Source of the DNA: JACVRW01 sp963850205
Lineage (GTDB): Bacteria; Actinomycetota; Thermoleophilia; Solirubrobacterales; Thermoleophilaceae
Direction: 5' to 3'
Length of the DNA stretch: 64,000 nucleotides
Assembly (NCBI GenBank): GCA_963850205.1
Contig: CAWKKJ010000011.1
Location: 398,383 to 462,382, forward strand
The notes below the pieces were generated by a model that saw only the letters and a list, made by a program, of their open reading frames with translations, was not told the origin of the DNA and did no database searches. The position numbers and the translations under genes are program-made. Shown here piece by piece: positions 1 to 9,549 of this stretch (within the stretch, counting starts at the first letter, position 1; each line of letters begins with the position of its first letter).

Positions 1-895
1 GAACGTCCAGGTGTGGTCGGCCGCGAGCTGGTTGCCGGCGACGTCGGTGACCCCCGCGCTGCCGCTCTTGACGGTGGCGGTGTAGGTCTTGCCGAACTCG
101 AGCGGCTGCTGCGGCGTCGAGCGTCGCCTTGCGGGTCGCCGCGTCGTAGGCTCACCTGGGCCGTCACCGGGTTGCCCGCGCCGTCCTTGAGCGTGAACGA
201 CCCGGCGTTGACGGTCGGCGGGTTCAGCGGCTCGTCGAAGGTGCGCCGTGACCGCAGCTCGAGGGCGGCACGCCGGTCGCGCCGGCGGCCGGCGAGGTGG
301 AGCTCACCTGCGGCGGGCGGGTGTCTCCCGGGGCACTCGGCTCGAACACCGCGTCGACCCAGTAGTTGGTCGCGTTGAAGGTCTGGTCGGGGAAGCCGCT
401 CGCCCCGTAGCGGTAGACCCCATTGCCGCCCACCACGGAGTCGGCCGGCGCGTGTAGCGGCGGGTTGTCCTTCCCGAGTGAGAAGTAGCCCCCGCTGAAA
501 CCGAATCGCCCCTGGCGGAGTGATACGACGTGACGTAGGTGGTGTCCTCGGTGATCGGCACCGGGACGGGCAGCGCCGCCTCCTGCCAGCCCGAGGCGGT
601 CTCGTTCGTGAACTGCGACCTCCGCGAGCTGCTGGCCCGACGCGCGTCCAGAGGTGCCCCACATGCTGGCCGGTGTTGTTCGGCTGCTTGTAGAAGCGCA
701 GCGCGGTGATGTAGCCGTCCTCGTCGGAGCGGAACTTCATCCCGACCTCGATGGGCTGGTCGGCGAGCGCGTCGCCGAGCGGGCGCCTCGAGTGCCGAAC
801 ACCGTGCACGGGCACGTGGCGCCTGCGCCTGCGCCGCGGCAGGGATCAGCAGCAGCGCAGAAGGGCAGCGAGGAGAAGGCGGGCGGAGGGCGCAT
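1..895 (-). CDS. Secreted DUF4082 plus Ig-like domain protein, partial and frameshifted
   Basis: Leftward gene whose 3' end lies beyond the window. From an ATG near 895 the frames give a signal-peptide-like core ending in IPAAAQAQA, then a DUF4082 domain assembled from several frames: TCPCTVFGT, IEVGMKFRSDEDGYIT, and GNGVYRYGASGFPDQTF (about 360-430). After a short linker an SbsA-type bacterial Ig-like domain begins (PPQVSSTSPAAGATGVP, about 270-320) and continues to LEFGKTYTATVKSG near the left edge. DUF4082 proteins are secreted actinobacterial proteins, often with carbohydrate-linked or adhesive repeats; the exact role is unknown. At least four frame changes break the reading, and each resumes immediately in another frame, so sequencing indels are more likely than decay. 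Confidence 0.7.
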
Positions 896-981
896 CGACG
901 TACTAACGGTCGAGGCGCGTCTCAACGTGCGCGGCGCGTAACAGAGAATTCCGCCGTCAGGCCTCCATGGCCGACGCTAGG

Positions 982-2140
982 TCAGACGCCTGTCGCGGCG
1001 CGCGGATCTAGCCGAATTCGGACCCTCGCCAGACGAGGCTCGAGGACCTCGGCGAGCCGCTCCGCGCCCAGGCGCCAGGCCGAAGGCCGCCATCGGCACG
1101 CACACCAGCTCCAGCCGGAAGGCGCTGAAGATCGGGACGACCAGCACGTAGGCGCAGCCCGGCGATCGCGCCGCCCTGCAGCAAGGTCACCGCGCGTCGC
1201 TGCCGCGCGCCGCGCGGCCAGCAGGAACAGAGCAGCGAGCCCGCCGACGAGGTAGGCGGCCGAGTACCACGCGCCGTCGCGCACGAAGCCGCCGTCGGCC
1301 TGCAGCGAGGTCGACCAGCGCGCCCGGGTAGCGCTCCGCGATGAAGCCCCACGACGCATCTGGCGCCGGCTGGAAGTCGTTGAGCATCATCGCGAGCAGC
1401 TCCCTGAGCGGGGTCGAGAACGTCAGCAGCACCGGGACGGCGGCGGCGAGCGCCAGTTCCGAGCAGCGCCAGGCTGACTCTCGACCTCTGGCTGAGGGTT
1501 AGCCATGCGGCCGCGAGGATCGGAATCCACGCGCTGTCGCGGGTGAAGGACAGGACCAGGATCAGGCCCCCCAGGCATGAGCCAGCGCGGTCCGCGGTCG
1601 AGCACGAGGATGCCGGCGGCGAAGCGCCGCGGTCTCGAGGGCGAGGCCCCAGCTGTCGGTCAGCGGGAAGCTCGAGTGGCTGGTGAGAGCCGGAGGAAGA
1701 TCGTGGCCAGCGGTGACCGCGGCCGCGATCGGAAGCGGGAAGCGGAGCAGCAGCAGGGCGAAGACGGCGAGGATGGCGGCGACGTAGCCCGGCGAGCGAG
1801 ATGTCAAGGATCGTGCGCTCGCCCGCCGAGCGGCTCGAGAGCGGCTGCCGCCGCCGGGACGGTTATCCGGCGCTCGTAGAACTGCGCGTTGTAGCGCACC
1901 CAGTCCGGATCGCCCGAGCGCTCGGGGTCCCGGGCGCGCAGCTCCGCGCCCAAGGGGCCCTGGAAGGTCCGCGCCGAGCGCGGCGTCGCGCTCGACGCCC
2001 TGCAGCTCGAGCGAGCGTGCCTGGTAGAAGAGGCCATCCGGCGTCCAGCGCGGCGGGTCGCCGAGCGGTCCCGCCACGGCCAGCAGCGCAGCGGAGGCCA
2101 GAGCGAGCGCGACAAGCACCTTGATGGCGGTGGAACGCAT
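982..2140 (-). CDS. Polytopic membrane protein of unknown function, frameshifted
   Basis: Leftward gene with an ATG at 2140 followed by a strong hydrophobic segment (VLVALALASAALLAVAG), then a loop with PRWTPDGLFYQARSLELQG and, in the next frame, DPDWVRYNAQFYERRITVP. Further membrane segments follow (YVAAILAVFALLLLRFPLP and others), and the C-terminus reads LVCVPMAAFGLALGAERL. The layout, an N-terminal helix, a large loop and many helices, is like GT-C or other polytopic proteins of polysaccharide loci, but I see no diagnostic motif and do not name a function. The protein is split over several frames. It is divergent from the FkbM gene, with about 85 bases between the starts. Confidence 0.5.
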
Positions 2141-2225
2141 CGGATCGATTCTCGTGTGGCCCGCGCGACCCTGAACCCCCCGGATGGCTAGCATCGCGGC
2201 TCCACAGCTGGGCTAGGTTCACCTC

Positions 2226-3007
2226 GTGGCGTCCATCTCCGCACGACATCGAGCCGAAGCCCTCCTCTGCCGCGTGGGCGCGTACTCCCACGCACGCAAC
2301 GCATATCAACGGCTCTTCAACCGCGAGCATTACGCGAGCCGCCGTCGTGATCGTCGCTTCTTCAGCGAGTTTGTCCCAGGCGGCGGGCTGGTGTTCGACG
2401 TCGGCGCCAATGAAGGCCGGATGACCGAGACCTTCGCCGAGCTGGGAGCATCAGTTGTCGCGGTGGAGCCGAACTCGACGCTCGCCGACACGGTGCGCGC
2501 CCGTTACGGCTCTCGGCGTGTGATCGTCGAGGCGGCCGCCGTCGGTGCCGAGACTGGCAGTCGCCGAACTCCGTCTAGGCCGGTACAACGGACACTCCAC
2601 TCTTTCCTCCGACTGGCAGGAGGCGGTTGGCGCAGAGCGGTGGGCCGGCTCGGTCGAGGTCTCTGTGACCACGCTCGACGCGCTGATCGCCCGTCACGGT
2701 CGCGCCAGCCTTTGTGAAGATCGACGTCGAGGGAATCGAGGCCGAGGTGCTGGCCGGGTTGCATGCGCCCGGTGCCTGCGATCTCGTTCGAGTTCCAGTG
2801 TGCCGCCATCGAGATTGCGCGCCACTGCGTCACGCGCCTCGGAGGAGCTCGGAGAGTATGAGTTCAACCTCGCCACGGGGAGAGTCATGCGCTGCGGCAC
2901 GGCGACTGGACCACCGGTGTGGAGCTCCTTGAGCAGCCTGGAGCTCCGTCTCGGCCTCGGGCCCCGAGGGCTACGGCGACGTCTACGCGAGGCTCCGGAG
3001 CCAATGA
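2226..3007 (+). CDS. FkbM family SAM-dependent methyltransferase, frameshifted
   Basis: GTG start at 2226. The N-terminal half is intact and contains SAM motif I (VFDVGANEGRMTETFAELGA) followed by VVAVEPNSTLADTV, both typical of FkbM/Methyltransf_21 enzymes that O-methylate sugars. After shifts near 2555, 2705 and 2785 the protein continues with RLGRYNGHSTL, VTTLDALIARHG, FVKIDVEGIEAEVLAGL (the FkbM signature KIDVEGxE) and AISFEFQC. It ends in VYARLRSQ with TGA at 3005-3007. The stop overlaps the ATG of the next glycosyltransferase (ATGA). The family and the three frame changes are clear; the methylated sugar is unknown. Confidence 0.75.
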
Positions 3008-3960
3008 CGCCTGACGCGGGACGGTCGACGCGGTCATCGTCAGCTACCAGCAGCGCCGCCACGCTGCGCGGCTGCGTCGAGGGCTGGCCCGGATGCCGCA
3101 GGTCGCGTGACCGTGGTCGACAACGCCTCCCCCGACGACGCCGTCGAGACGATCGCCGACCTGCCGGTGGAGATCGTGCGCTCTCCGAACAACGGCGGCT
3201 TCTCCTACGGCTGCAACCTCGGCGCCGCGCCACGGCGGCGCGCCCTACCTGCTCTTCCTGAACCCAGACGCGCGCGATCGACGCCAGCGCCTCGACGCGC
3301 TCGCCGCGAGCGCTGGAGGCCGATCCGCGGATTGCGCTGGTCGGGCCCGCGGATCCTGGACGAGGACGGCGAGCTGCGCTTGGAGCCAGCGCCGCTTCCC
3401 GCGTCTGCGGTCGACCTTTGCCCAGGCGCTGCTTCCTGCACCGGCTCTGGCCGCAGGCGGCCTGGACCGACGAGCTCGTCCGCGACGCCGCCGCCTACGA
3501 GCGGCCCGGCGATCGCCCGAGTGGCTCTCCGGCGCCTGCATGCTCGTCCGCCGCGAGGCCTTCGAGGCGGTCGGTGGCTTCGACGAGCGGCTTCTTCCTG
3601 TACTGCGAGGACACCGACCTCTGCCGGCGCCTGCGGGACGCGGGCCACCGCGTTCGCTTCGAGCCGGCCGCCGAGGTGCACCACGTGGGCGGCGCCTCTT
3701 CGGGGGCCGGCGAGACCCGGGCCATCGCGGCCCGCAGCCGCGTGCGCTACGCCAGCAAGCACTCCGGCCGCGCGCAGCGCGGCCGAGGCGCTGGGTGTGG
3801 CGCTCGGCGAGGCCACGCACGCCGCCACCGCTGTCGCGACCGCGCGTCCCGGCGCGGCCACGTGGCCGCGCTGCGGGCCGCCTGGCGCGTTCCGCGTAGC
3901 TCCGGACCCCTTGTGGCTGGTCGTTGTGCCTGTTCAAGGCCTACGGGCGGCCGTGTGTGA
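3004..3960 (+). CDS. GT2 family glycosyltransferase (rhamnosyltransferase-like), frameshifted
   Basis: Starts at an ATG overlapping the FkbM stop. Reassembled from three frames it reads VDAVIVSYQQ, VTVVDNASPDDAVETIADLP, VEIVRSPNNGGFSYGCNLGA, PYLLFLNPDARI, RILDEDGELRW, ACMLVRREAFEAVGGFDERF and FFLYCEDTDLCRRLRDAGH. These are the hallmarks of GT2 (GT-A fold) enzymes of the WbbL rhamnosyltransferase type: an N-terminal nucleotide-binding VSY/DNAS region, the NPD acidic site and the ED-D-C motif. About 318 residues is normal length. Probable role: adding one sugar to a lipid-linked repeat unit at the inner face of the membrane. At least four indels interrupt it. Confidence 0.75.
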
Positions 3961-3994
3961 ACGTGGGTTGCGTCGAGGGGGATGCGTCACGAAA

Positions 3995-4014
3995 CGTCCC
4001 CGAGTAGTGGGACG
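3995..4014 (+). terminator. Short hairpin after the GT2 gene
   Basis: Inverted repeat CGTCCC / GGGACG with an 8-base loop, 35 bases past the GT2 stop. There is no T-run. It lies in the 227-base gap between two convergent genes and could stop transcription from either side; otherwise the gap shows nothing clear. Confidence 0.3.
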
Positions 4015-4187
4015 CGAACGTCGGTACCACCCGACTGCGCGGGATCCGGACGGTCGGCGCGTTGGCCCAGGCCCTGAGGATCGACTCCGGTCCTGCGCGC
4101 GACCACTCAGTCCGGCTCCGCTGCTCAGCGGACGTCCTGCGCTCCAGAGCCCGTCGCGGCCCCCCTCCGCAACCGCTGCGCCCAAGC

Positions 4188-5807
4188 TTATCCGCTACGG
4201 GCCCCCAGGACTAATACAGAGTGCCGCTGCACACCCACGGCTGGGCTAGGCCGAACTGCACCGTCCGCGCGCTCAAGCTCAACCCGGCTGGCCAGGGCGA
4301 TTGCCCGGCCCGGCTCTTCGCGCCGGGTCACGATCGCCGCGAACCCCAGCAGGATGAAGGCCAGGAACGTCAGCTGGATGAACTCGAAGGCGTCGACGGT
4401 GAACATCCCGACCGCGAAGGCCGTCAGCGACGCCGCGATGCAGGTGGCGAGCCAGCCGTCGTCGTCCGGGTCCGAGCGGGCACGCTGCGCCAGCCGCCGG
4501 ATCGCCCGGACGAAGAGCCACCCGAAGGCGATCACCCCGACCAGCCCGACCTCCAGTAGCAGTCCCAGCCACTGGTTGTCCAGCACCTGCTGCGCGCCGA
4601 GCGCGCCCAGGACGGGCGCTCCCGTGGCCCCAACCTGGTCGTCGGTGATGCGCGTCCCGAATCCCTGGCCGAGGAAGGGCTTCTGCGCCCATTCCTCGAG
4701 GGCCGGGCCGACGTCCGCGATCCGGCCGGCGCCGGAGCCCTCGCTCTCGGACTGCTCCTCGATGACGTAGTCCGGGCTGAGGATCACCTTGAAGCTTCCG
4801 AGCGTGCCCGGCATCACGGCCTGGATCACGATCGTCACGAGGATCAGATAGGGCAGCATTTTCACCGCGTGGGCGCGCTGGAGCCAGAGAAAGCAGATGA
4901 CGACGACGATCAGCATTGCGGCGGCGGTGCGCGAACCGGTCGAAAGGGCAGCCAGCGTGAGGAGGGTGCCCGCGCCGAGCCAGATGCGGCGGCCGCTCTT
5001 TTTGAACAGGTAGACCGAGAGCGGCAGCAGCATCACGAGCGCCGCGCCCAGGGCGATCGAATGCTGTGCCGACGCCCAGGCCCGGATCCCGGTGCCCCGC
5101 TCGATTCCCTGGCCCACCTCCTGGTACTGCAGGAACGGGAGCAGCTGCTGGAGGTCGTTGAAGTAGTTGATCCCCGTCCGCCACTCATAGAGTGCGAAGC
5201 AGGCCACGATCGCCCCGCCGCCGACGAGCAGCTGGAGCATCCGGTCGAGCTGCGGCCCGCGCCGGATCACGCTCGCCACGAAACACATGATGAGGAGGTA
5301 GCTGCCGAAGAACGTCACCTGCTTTATGACCAGGTCGCCGAGGGCGTTGACCCGGCCCAGGTTGAGCGCCAGCGAGAAGAGGATGGCGACGGCCACGACC
5401 GCCAGCGGCGCCCCGAGGCCGGTGGGCCGCCAGCGCACCTTCGGGTCGGCGGCGAGTGCTAGCAGCCAGCAGCCGAGCACGACCGCGATCAGCACCCGGT
5501 AGGGCTCCAGCTCGAACGGGAGTCCGCCGCCGACGGTGTAGCGCCGGATCGGGATGAAGAGGATGACGGCGATCACGAGCCCCAGCAGCGTCTGCCAGGC
5601 GAGTAGCACGCGCTGGCCGGCCACGAGCACCAGGGGCACGACGAAGGCCGCCAGTACGAACACCGGCGGAACGCCGCGGGTCGAGGCGGCGACCGTGGCG
5701 ACGAGCCCGATCCCGACGATCAGCCAGAGCGAGAGCTCGGCTCGGCGCGCGGCGCCGGGGTCGCCGACGGGCGCGGCCGGCAGTGCGCCGCCCGCGCGGC
5801 TGGTCAC
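4188..5807 (-). CDS. O-antigen ligase/polymerase-like membrane protein (Wzy-type)
   Basis: Intact 539-residue polytopic protein with roughly 11-12 hydrophobic segments, for example LWLIVGIGLVATVAAS and VFVLAAFVVPLVLVAG near the N-terminus. It has the O-antigen ligase layout: a block of helices, a larger periplasmic-type loop with WASAQHSIALGAALVMLLPL and LSTGSRTAAAMLIVVV (the conserved TGSRTA-like stretch), then FLGQGFGTRI and DNQWLGLLLEVGLVG. Such proteins join polyprenyl-linked repeat units into a chain. The ATG at 5807 overlaps the stop of the upstream Wzz-like gene by 4 bases (ATGA), so the chain-length regulator and the polymerase are translationally coupled. It is the first of three Wzy-like genes in the window. 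Confidence 0.85.
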   Translation of the reverse strand: MTSRAGGALPAAPVGDPGAARRAELSLWLIVGIGLVATVAASTRGVPPVFVLAAFVVPLVLVAGQRVLLAWQTLLGLVIAVILFIPIRRYTVGGGLPFELEPYRVLIAVVLGCWLLALAADPKVRWRPTGLGAPLAVVAVAILFSLALNLGRVNALGDLVIKQVTFFGSYLLIMCFVASVIRRGPQLDRMLQLLVGGGAIVACFALYEWRTGINYFNDLQQLLPFLQYQEVGQGIERGTGIRAWASAQHSIALGAALVMLLPLSVYLFKKSGRRIWLGAGTLLTLAALSTGSRTAAAMLIVVVICFLWLQRAHAVKMLPYLILVTIVIQAVMPGTLGSFKVILSPDYVIEEQSESEGSGAGRIADVGPALEEWAQKPFLGQGFGTRITDDQVGATGAPVLGALGAQQVLDNQWLGLLLEVGLVGVIAFGWLFVRAIRRLAQRARSDPDDDGWLATCIAASLTAFAVGMFTVDAFEFIQLTFLAFILLGFAAIVTRREEPGRAIALASRVELERADGAVRPSPAVGVQRHSVLVLGARSG

Positions 5808-6622
5808 CGGTGCAGCCGCAGGGCCCTGCCGCGGTCATCCGCGGCGTAAGGGGTCTGCAGCGCGTCGTCGTCCGGCTCCTCGTCGTCCCACTGGATGAGG
5901 GACGCGAGCTCCTTCTCATCGAGGCGGCGATCGCGCACCGCAGCGAGAAGGTGGACGACCGCGAGGGTGCCCAGGAGGCACACGAGGAAGGCGAGGACGG
6001 CAGCGGTGGGCTTGCGGCCCGAGGTCAGCGTGGCCTGCGGAGAGTCGATGAAGCGGACCTCGACGCGCTTGCCCTGCTCGATCCCGTTCGCCGCCTGCTC
6101 CTCGGACAGCACCTGCTGCAGGCTGGCGAGGACCTCCTGGTTCAGCCGGCGCGCGCCCTCCTGGCTCCCGGCCGCGACCTTGAGCTCGATCACCGGCAGC
6201 ACGACGCTGCCCTGGCTGGAGAGGAACGGGCTGGCCTCGATCTCGCTGGACCTGAGGTCCTTCGGAAGCTGCTTCAGCACCTCATCGCCGGTGAGGAACT
6301 TCGAGTACAGATCGGCGAGGCCGGCCAGGCGGGCCGGGTCGGCGAACTCCACTCCGTCCTTCGGAGGTTCGCTCGACCCCGAGGCCACCCCGTTGATCTC
6401 AGCGCCGGGCAGGGTCACGCGGCCCTCGGGGAACCCCGGCTGGGTGACCAGGATCGAGGACGTGGCCTGCCAGGTCTCGGCTCCGCGCGGCTTGAGCGCG
6501 GGGCCGCCGTCCCAGGTCGGCTGGAAGTAGGCCAGGAAGGCCACCAGGAGGGAGAGGACGAGGCCTCCGAGCGCAACGGCCCGGTAACGCCACAGCACGG
6601 CGGCATGTCGTGAGAGATCCAT
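5804..6622 (-). CDS. Wzz-like polysaccharide chain-length/co-polymerase protein
   Basis: 272 residues with the typical two-helix topology: a first membrane segment at about 17-33 (GGLVLSLLVAFLAYF), a long extracytoplasmic domain, and a second at about 206-227 (AAVLAFLVCLLGTLAVVHLLA) preceded by a Pro/Gly-containing stretch (SGRKPT). The tail of about 45 residues is acidic (WDDEEPDDD). There is no Walker A or tyrosine-kinase domain, and no BY-kinase gene is visible nearby. Wzz-type proteins set polymer length together with Wzy, and the next gene is indeed a Wzy-like polymerase overlapping by 4 bases. The start is the first ATG; no good ribosome site precedes it. Confidence 0.8.
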   Translation of the reverse strand: MDLSRHAAVLWRYRAVALGGLVLSLLVAFLAYFQPTWDGGPALKPRGAETWQATSSILVTQPGFPEGRVTLPGAEINGVASGSSEPPKDGVEFADPARLAGLADLYSKFLTGDEVLKQLPKDLRSSEIEASPFLSSQGSVVLPVIELKVAAGSQEGARRLNQEVLASLQQVLSEEQAANGIEQGKRVEVRFIDSPQATLTSGRKPTAAVLAFLVCLLGTLAVVHLLAAVRDRRLDEKELASLIQWDDEEPDDDALQTPYAADDRGRALRLHR

Positions 6623-6676
6623 CGAGGTCAGCGTAAGCAGCGGTCGGAGCGGCGGCCCTAGACCAACGCACAGTCC

Positions 6677-7559
6677 TCAGGACGCCGGCGCGCCGCGGCG
6701 CAGCGCGGTTCCCAGCCGCTGGCGCCGGCGCAGCTCGCCCACCAGCAGCCGGTCGGGGCAGCGCGGAGCGCGGCGCGCCGCCGCCGCGGCGTACCCCCAG
6801 AGCATGGCCACCGCAGCCGGCTCCCTGCGGGCACGGTAGAGCGCCCGCATCGCAAGGTAGGTGGGCCGGTAGCCCATGTACCAGGAAGCCCGCCCAAGCG
6901 CCTCGCCCTGGTGGAGCGAGGACAGCTCGCGGCCGCCCTCCGGCCGGTGGTGGCGGAAGGGCAGGTCGGTGAAGGTCTGGGTGCGCATGCCGCGCAGCTG
7001 GGCCCGCAGCTCGTCGAGCCCGTCCCAGCCCATGGAGGGCTCCATGGCGAGCACGTCCTGGAGGCAGTCGGCCCGGTACGCCCGGGTGGCCCCCCACACG
7101 CTGCCCTCGGTCTTGGTGCGCCGCACCCACTCCCCGTCCTCCCGCTCGTAGCACGTGCCGCTGGCGATCCCGAGGCGGTCGTCCTCGCTGAAGCGGCCGA
7201 TGAGACGGGCGAAGAAATCCGCGTCGAAGTCCACATCGGCGTCCACCTTGACGACCACGTCCGCCGGCCCGCTCAACGAGCGCGCGCCGAACAGAAAGCC
7301 GTCGAGGTCCCGCGCGCGGCGGCGCCCGTCGGCCAGGCGCTCGGCCCGGTCGGCCGCGGGCCGGGTCAGGGCCCGGACCCAGCGGTGGCCGTCTCGCCAG
7401 CCCCGCGAGGACCTCCGCGGTGGCGTCGGTGGAGCCGTCGTCGACCACCACCCATTCGCCCGGACCCAGCGTCTGGGCCGCCAGCGCGGCGCCCAGGCGG
7501 CGCAGGTTGCCCTCCTCGTTGCGCGCGGGCGTGACGACCGCGTAGCGCAGCGCGGTCAC
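6677..7559 (-). CDS. GT2 family glycosyltransferase, one frameshift
   Basis: GTG start at 7559 overlapping the AsnB stop (GTGA). The N-terminus reads RYAVVTPARNEEGNLRRLGA and WVVVDDGSTDAT, the classic GT2 nucleotide-sugar site. After one shift near 7380 it continues with VVVKVDADVDFDADFFARLI (the DxD acidic motif), GSVWGATRAYRADCLQD and GWDGLDELRAQLRGMRT. The C-terminal part resembles GT2 enzymes that modify or extend polysaccharides. The product would be about 294 residues. Between its stop and the Wzz start there are 54 bases, so the AsnB-GT2-Wzz-Wzy set is probably one leftward transcript. Confidence 0.75.
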
Positions 7560-9461
7560 GCCGCGAGCGCCACCGGGCCGGCGGCCATCGCACGGGGCAG
7601 GTACTGCCCCATCCACACCTCGAGCATGACCAGGCCGAGCAGCAGGTTGGCGTTGGCCGCGCGTCCCGAGCGCCACTCCGAGACCGCCCGCTCCACCGCG
7701 CCGCGGTCGATCACCGAGGCGTAGGCGGGGTCGGGATCGAGCAGAAGGCGGTCGACGAGCGCGCCGCCGTCCGCCCCCACCCAGGTGCCCGACGGCCTCG
7801 TTGAAGAAGCCCCGCTTGCGCTTCTTGAGCACGAAGTCGGGCACGTGGCCGCGCGCGGCCAGGCGCAGCACGTGCTTGCCCTGGAGGCGACGCACCTTGT
7901 GCCGTGTCGGGATGCGGGCAGCCAGCTCGACCAGCTCGTGGTCGAGGAACGGCACGCGCACCTCGAGCGAGCAGGCCATCGACGCGCGGTCGAAGTAGGT
8001 GAGCATGTCGTCCACGAGCCCGAGCCGGCCGTCCAGGTAGAGCGCGGCCTCGAGCGGCGCGGCGCCGGGCGCTCCGGCCATGCGGCCGCGGAGGGCGGCC
8101 TCGGCGGCGCCGGCCTGGTCGGCCAGCGCCCCGGAGAAGAGATCGGCGCGAAGGTCGGCGTGCACGAACCCGCTTGAGGCGAGCAGCCGCGCCACCGGGT
8201 CGTCGGCCTGGAGAGCCTCGGCCAGCCGTCCGGCGCGCCCGGGACCGTGCTGCAGCGCCGTCGCCGCTGCCCCGCGAAGCGGGCCGGGGACCCGGCCCCA
8301 GGCCTCGGCGAGCGAGGCGGCGCGGTGCTTGCGATAGCCGCCGAACAGCTCGTCGGCGCCCTGGCCCGACAGCGCAACGGTCACCTCCCGGCGGGCGAGG
8401 CGGCAGAGGTCGAGGAATCCGAGCGAGGACAGGTCGGCCAGCGGCTCGTCCAGGTGCCAGACCAGGTGCGCGAGGGTCGTCCGGATCGCTCTTGAGCGCC
8501 ACCTCGAGCTCGCGGTGCTCGGCGCCGCAGGCCTCGGCCACGCGGCGGGCGTCGGGGAGCTCCGAGTCCTCGCCGGCGAAGCCGACGGCGAAGGTCTTCA
8601 GCGGCTCGCTCATGTGCCGCGCCATCAGGGCGACGATCAGGCTGGAGTCGAGGCCGCCGCTCAGCATCGCCCCCAGCGGCACGTCGCTCATCAGCCGCAG
8701 CCGCACCGACTCGTCCAGCTTGTCGAGCACGATCTCCGCCCACTCGTCCGCCGACTGCGGGGCGCGGGGTCGGGGTCCGGGGCGGGATAGCGCCACCAGC
8801 GCTCGAGCCGGGCGCGGCCGTCCGCGACCACCAGCCGCTCGCCGGGCTGGAGCTTGCGGACCTGCCGCAGCGGCGTCATCGGCCCGGGCACGTAGCCGAG
8901 CGTGAGGTAGGCCGCGATGGCCTCGGGGTCCAGCTCGTCGCTCACGAGCCCGCTGGCCAGCACGCACTTCAGCTCCGAGCCGAAGACCACGTGCGGCCCG
9001 GCGAGGGCGTAGTAGAGCGGCTTGATCCCCAGGCGGTCGCGGATCAGCACGCCGCGGCGCTCGTCACGGTCCCAGACCGCGACCGCGAACATCCCCCGCA
9101 GTCGCTCGGCCAGCGCGGGCCCGTGGTCCTCGTAGAGATGCGGCAGGACCTCGGTGTCGCAGCGGCTTCGGAGCACGTGGCCGCGGGCCTGGAGCCCGCG
9201 GCGAAGCTCGTCGTGGTTGTAGATCTCGCCGTTCTGGGCCGCCCAGACGCGCCCGCGCTCGTCCGCGAAGGGCTGATGGCCACCCTCGACGTCGATGATC
9301 GAGAGCCGCCGGGCGCCGAGCGAGCAGCCGTCCCCGGCCACGTGGCCGGCGTCGTCGGGGCCGCGGTAGGCCATGACGTCGGTCATCGCCCGCAGCACGT
9401 GCTCGGGCAACGCCGCGGTGGGGGCTCCGTCGACGCGGAAGGCTCCTGCGATGCCGCACAT
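7556..9461 (-). CDS. asnB: Asparagine synthase-like glutamine amidotransferase, frameshifted
   Basis: ATG chosen at 9461 because it gives MCGIAGAF, placing the class II amidotransferase nucleophile Cys at position 2. The N-terminal glutaminase domain is clear (YRGPDDAGH, NGEIYNHDEL, CDTEVLPHLYE). The C-terminal synthetase domain has the PP-loop SGGLDSSLIVAL and SGQGADELFGGYRKH, and FDRASMACSLEVRVPFLDHE. Three shifts, near 8765, 8480 and 7785, interrupt a protein of about 635 residues. In polysaccharide loci such enzymes are thought to amidate uronic acid or other carboxyl groups rather than make free asparagine; that assignment is inference from context. A second copy lies at 35657-37534. Confidence 0.8.
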
Positions 9462-9549
9462 GCCGGCCACCGTAGCCCGCGTCCGCGCTGGGCGAGCCTA
9501 ACCGACCGTCCAGGCCGGTCGCCGCCGGCCCGGCCTAGGGTGGGCCCCT

